Assembly: GCA_963805705.1 (NCBI GenBank)
Contig: CAWDVH010000001.1
Span: 2,046,001 to 2,110,000, forward strand
DNA: 64,000 nt
Origin: CAWDVH01 sp963805705
GTDB lineage: Bacteria; Actinomycetota; Actinomycetes; Streptosporangiales; Streptosporangiaceae
Reading direction: 5' to 3'
Shown here: positions 62,711 through 64,000 of the stretch, one piece after another
Layout of the letters: each line of letters opens with the position of its first letter
Numbering within the stretch: the first letter of the stretch is position 1
Made by a program: the position numbers and the translations under genes
Notes under the pieces: model-generated
Told to the model about the DNA's origin: nothing
Database searches by the model: none
What the model saw: the letters and a program-made list of their open reading frames with translations, nothing else

Positions 62711-64000
62711 GGACTGTAAGAAGAACGGTGTAACTCCTGTGACAGGGCGGGCAGATGGGCCCGTCTGAAGGAGGTAGCACTGTGACGACGACAGCAGAGC
62801 CGGCAGCAGCCGCCGCGGAGGCGGCGGGTGATGATGGCCGGGTGAATGTGACAGCTGATGATGAGGAGATGGTCCGGCAGCTGGGGGCGCGGGCCCGGTC
62901 GGGGGATCTGTCCCTGACGGGGCCGGGCGGGCTGCTGGGCCGGCTGACGAAGGTCGTGCTGGAAGGCGCCCTGGAGGGCGAGATGGACGACCATCTCGGC
63001 TATCCGGCCCATGACCCGGCGGGCCGGGATGGGGGGAACTCCCGGAACGGCAGGCGGTCCAAGACGGTGATCACTGACGTCGGCCCGGTGCAGCTGGAGG
63101 TGCCCCGGGACCGGGACGCCTCGTTTGAGCCGCGGGTGGTGGCCAAGCGGCAGCGGCGGCTGGCCGGGGTCGATGACATGGTGATCTCCCTGGTCGCCAA
63201 GGGCCTGACCACCGGTGAGGTGCAGGCGCACCTGGCGGAGATTTATGGCGCCGAGGTGTCGCGGGAGACCATCTCCAAGATCACTGACCGGGTGCTGGAC
63301 AGCCTGGCGGACTGGCAGTCCCGGCCCCTGGACCCGGTATACGCGGTGCTGTTCATCGATGTCATTAACGTCAAGATCAGGGACGGGAACGTCGCGAACC
63401 GGCCCATCTACGTCGCCCTGGCCGTCAGCGCGGACGGGGAGCGGGATGTGCTGGGGCTGTGGGCCGGGGACCACGGCGACGGCGAAGGCGCCAGGTACTG
63501 GCTGCGGGTCCTGACCGAGATCAAGAACCGCGGCACCGCCGATGTCCTCATGGTCGTCTGCGACGGGCTCAAGGGCCTGCCCGAGGCGATCGGGCATGTC
63601 TGGCCCCGGGCGGTCACCCAGACCTGCATCGTGCACCTGCTGCGCAACAGCTTTGCTTATGCCTCTAAGCGGGACTGGGCCGCGATCGCCAAAGACCTCC
63701 GGCCGGTCTATACCGCCGTGTCGGAGGTGGCGGCGCTGGACGCGTTCGCGCGGTTCGCCGGGACCTGGGAGAAGCAGTACCCGGCGATCATCCGGCTGTG
63801 GGAGAGCGCCTGGGCCGAGTTCGTCCCGTTCCTGGGGTTCGACCGCGAGATCCGCACGATCATCTGCACCACCAATGCCATCGAGTCGCTGAATGCCCGG
63901 TTCCGCCGGTCGGTCAAGGCCCGCGGGCACTTCCCCACCGAGCAGGCCGCCCTCAAGCACCTCTACCTGACCGTGGTCAGCCTCGACCCCACCGGCCGCG
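62711..64000 (+). mobile_element. IS256-family (Mutator) element, left part
   Basis: The left end is placed near 62711, where the repeat tail stops and GACTGTAAGAAGAACGGTGT begins, a sequence of the style of IS256 ends. The transposase gene runs off the window, so the right end and target duplication cannot be seen. Confidence 0.75.
62782..64000 (+). CDS. IS256-family transposase (3' end off window)
   Basis: Over 405 residues are visible. 'EGEMDDHLGYPAHDPAGR' and 'RNGRRSKTVITDVGPVQLEV' form the N-terminal part; the catalytic DDE residues are in 'AVLFIDVINVKIRDGNVANR' (Asp), 'VVCDGLKGLPEAI' (Asp) and 'TTNAIESLNARFRR' (Glu). This is a typical Mutator-type transposase that moves IS256 elements by a copy-out mechanism. 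GTG 62782 follows AAGGAGGT at 62768-62775, a strong site. No frameshift is seen. Confidence 0.93.
   Translation, partial: MTTTAEPAAAAAEAAGDDGRVNVTADDEEMVRQLGARARSGDLSLTGPGGLLGRLTKVVLEGALEGEMDDHLGYPAHDPAGRDGGNSRNGRRSKTVITDVGPVQLEVPRDRDASFEPRVVAKRQRRLAGVDDMVISLVAKGLTTGEVQAHLAEIYGAEVSRETISKITDRVLDSLADWQSRPLDPVYAVLFIDVINVKIRDGNVANRPIYVALAVSADGERDVLGLWAGDHGDGEGARYWLRVLTEIKNRGTADVLMVVCDGLKGLPEAIGHVWPRAVTQTCIVHLLRNSFAYASKRDWAAIAKDLRPVYTAVSEVAALDAFARFAGTWEKQYPAIIRLWESAWAEFVPFLGFDREIRTIICTTNAIESLNARFRRSVKARGHFPTEQAALKHLYLTVVSLDPTGR

Overview
The window is high-GC DNA (mostly near 70% G+C, GTG/TTG starts, GGAGG-type ribosome sites) from a filamentous-type actinobacterium. Conservon-style CvnA/CvnB proteins, a HutC-type GntR regulator, a class F sortase, DUF2293, an F420/DDN-type protein and several actinobacterial conserved hypotheticals point to Streptosporangiales or relatives. 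The species cannot be named from sequence alone.

The first 32 kb looks like ordinary chromosome with compact genes. It begins with a frame-disrupted hypothetical gene and a VapC remnant. Then follow a secreted 'WPP-repeat' protein, a translationally coupled C1 aminopeptidase-DHA2 exporter pair, an alpha/beta hydrolase, an FtsX permease without an ATPase, and a Bcp peroxiredoxin. Next come a trpB-trpA-gntR operon with a candidate operator, small metabolic and resistance-like genes (DDN, VOC, GNAT, SDR), a frameshifted DUF2293 gene, a solitary MreB paralogue, a TPR protein, and SRPBCC, CoA-binding and Nudix proteins. The stretch ends with a divergent sorted-surface-protein/class F sortase pair, a two-gene truncated conservon (cvnAB), a TauD-type dioxygenase, a second DHA2 exporter and a large DUF4062-STAND-TPR protein.

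From about 32 kb to the end the character changes. Genes are spaced out, with long non-coding gaps, pseudogenes and transposon debris. A composite dispersed repeat occurs at about 35.2, 40.5, 44.3, 47.0 and 61.9-62.7 kb. Its parts are a ~180-270 bp unknown block, a 57 bp linker, a tRNA-3'-half-like block, a 17 bp IS481-type terminal repeat and a ~150 bp tail. The repeats separate cargo: an M13 metallopeptidase, a DUF899 protein and a sulfotransferase; then a beta-propeller protein beside a stand-alone copy of its own C-terminal domain; then a DUF2079 membrane protein, a triple-nested IS3/IS30/IS3 array that has destroyed an AAA/TPR regulator, a nitrilase-family amidase, a possible HEPN protein and an intact cyclase-AAA-TPR regulator. 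An AbrB/RelE-type toxin-antitoxin pair lies at the start of this zone and an IS256 element runs off the right edge.

The most interesting candidates are: (1) the beta-propeller protein and its neighbouring duplicated, unrecognised ~90-residue domain; (2) the tRNA-like composite repeat delimiting cargo modules; (3) the self-regulated trpBA-gntR operon; (4) the DUF4062-STAND protein; and (5) the sortase without an evident catalytic arginine next to a candidate substrate.
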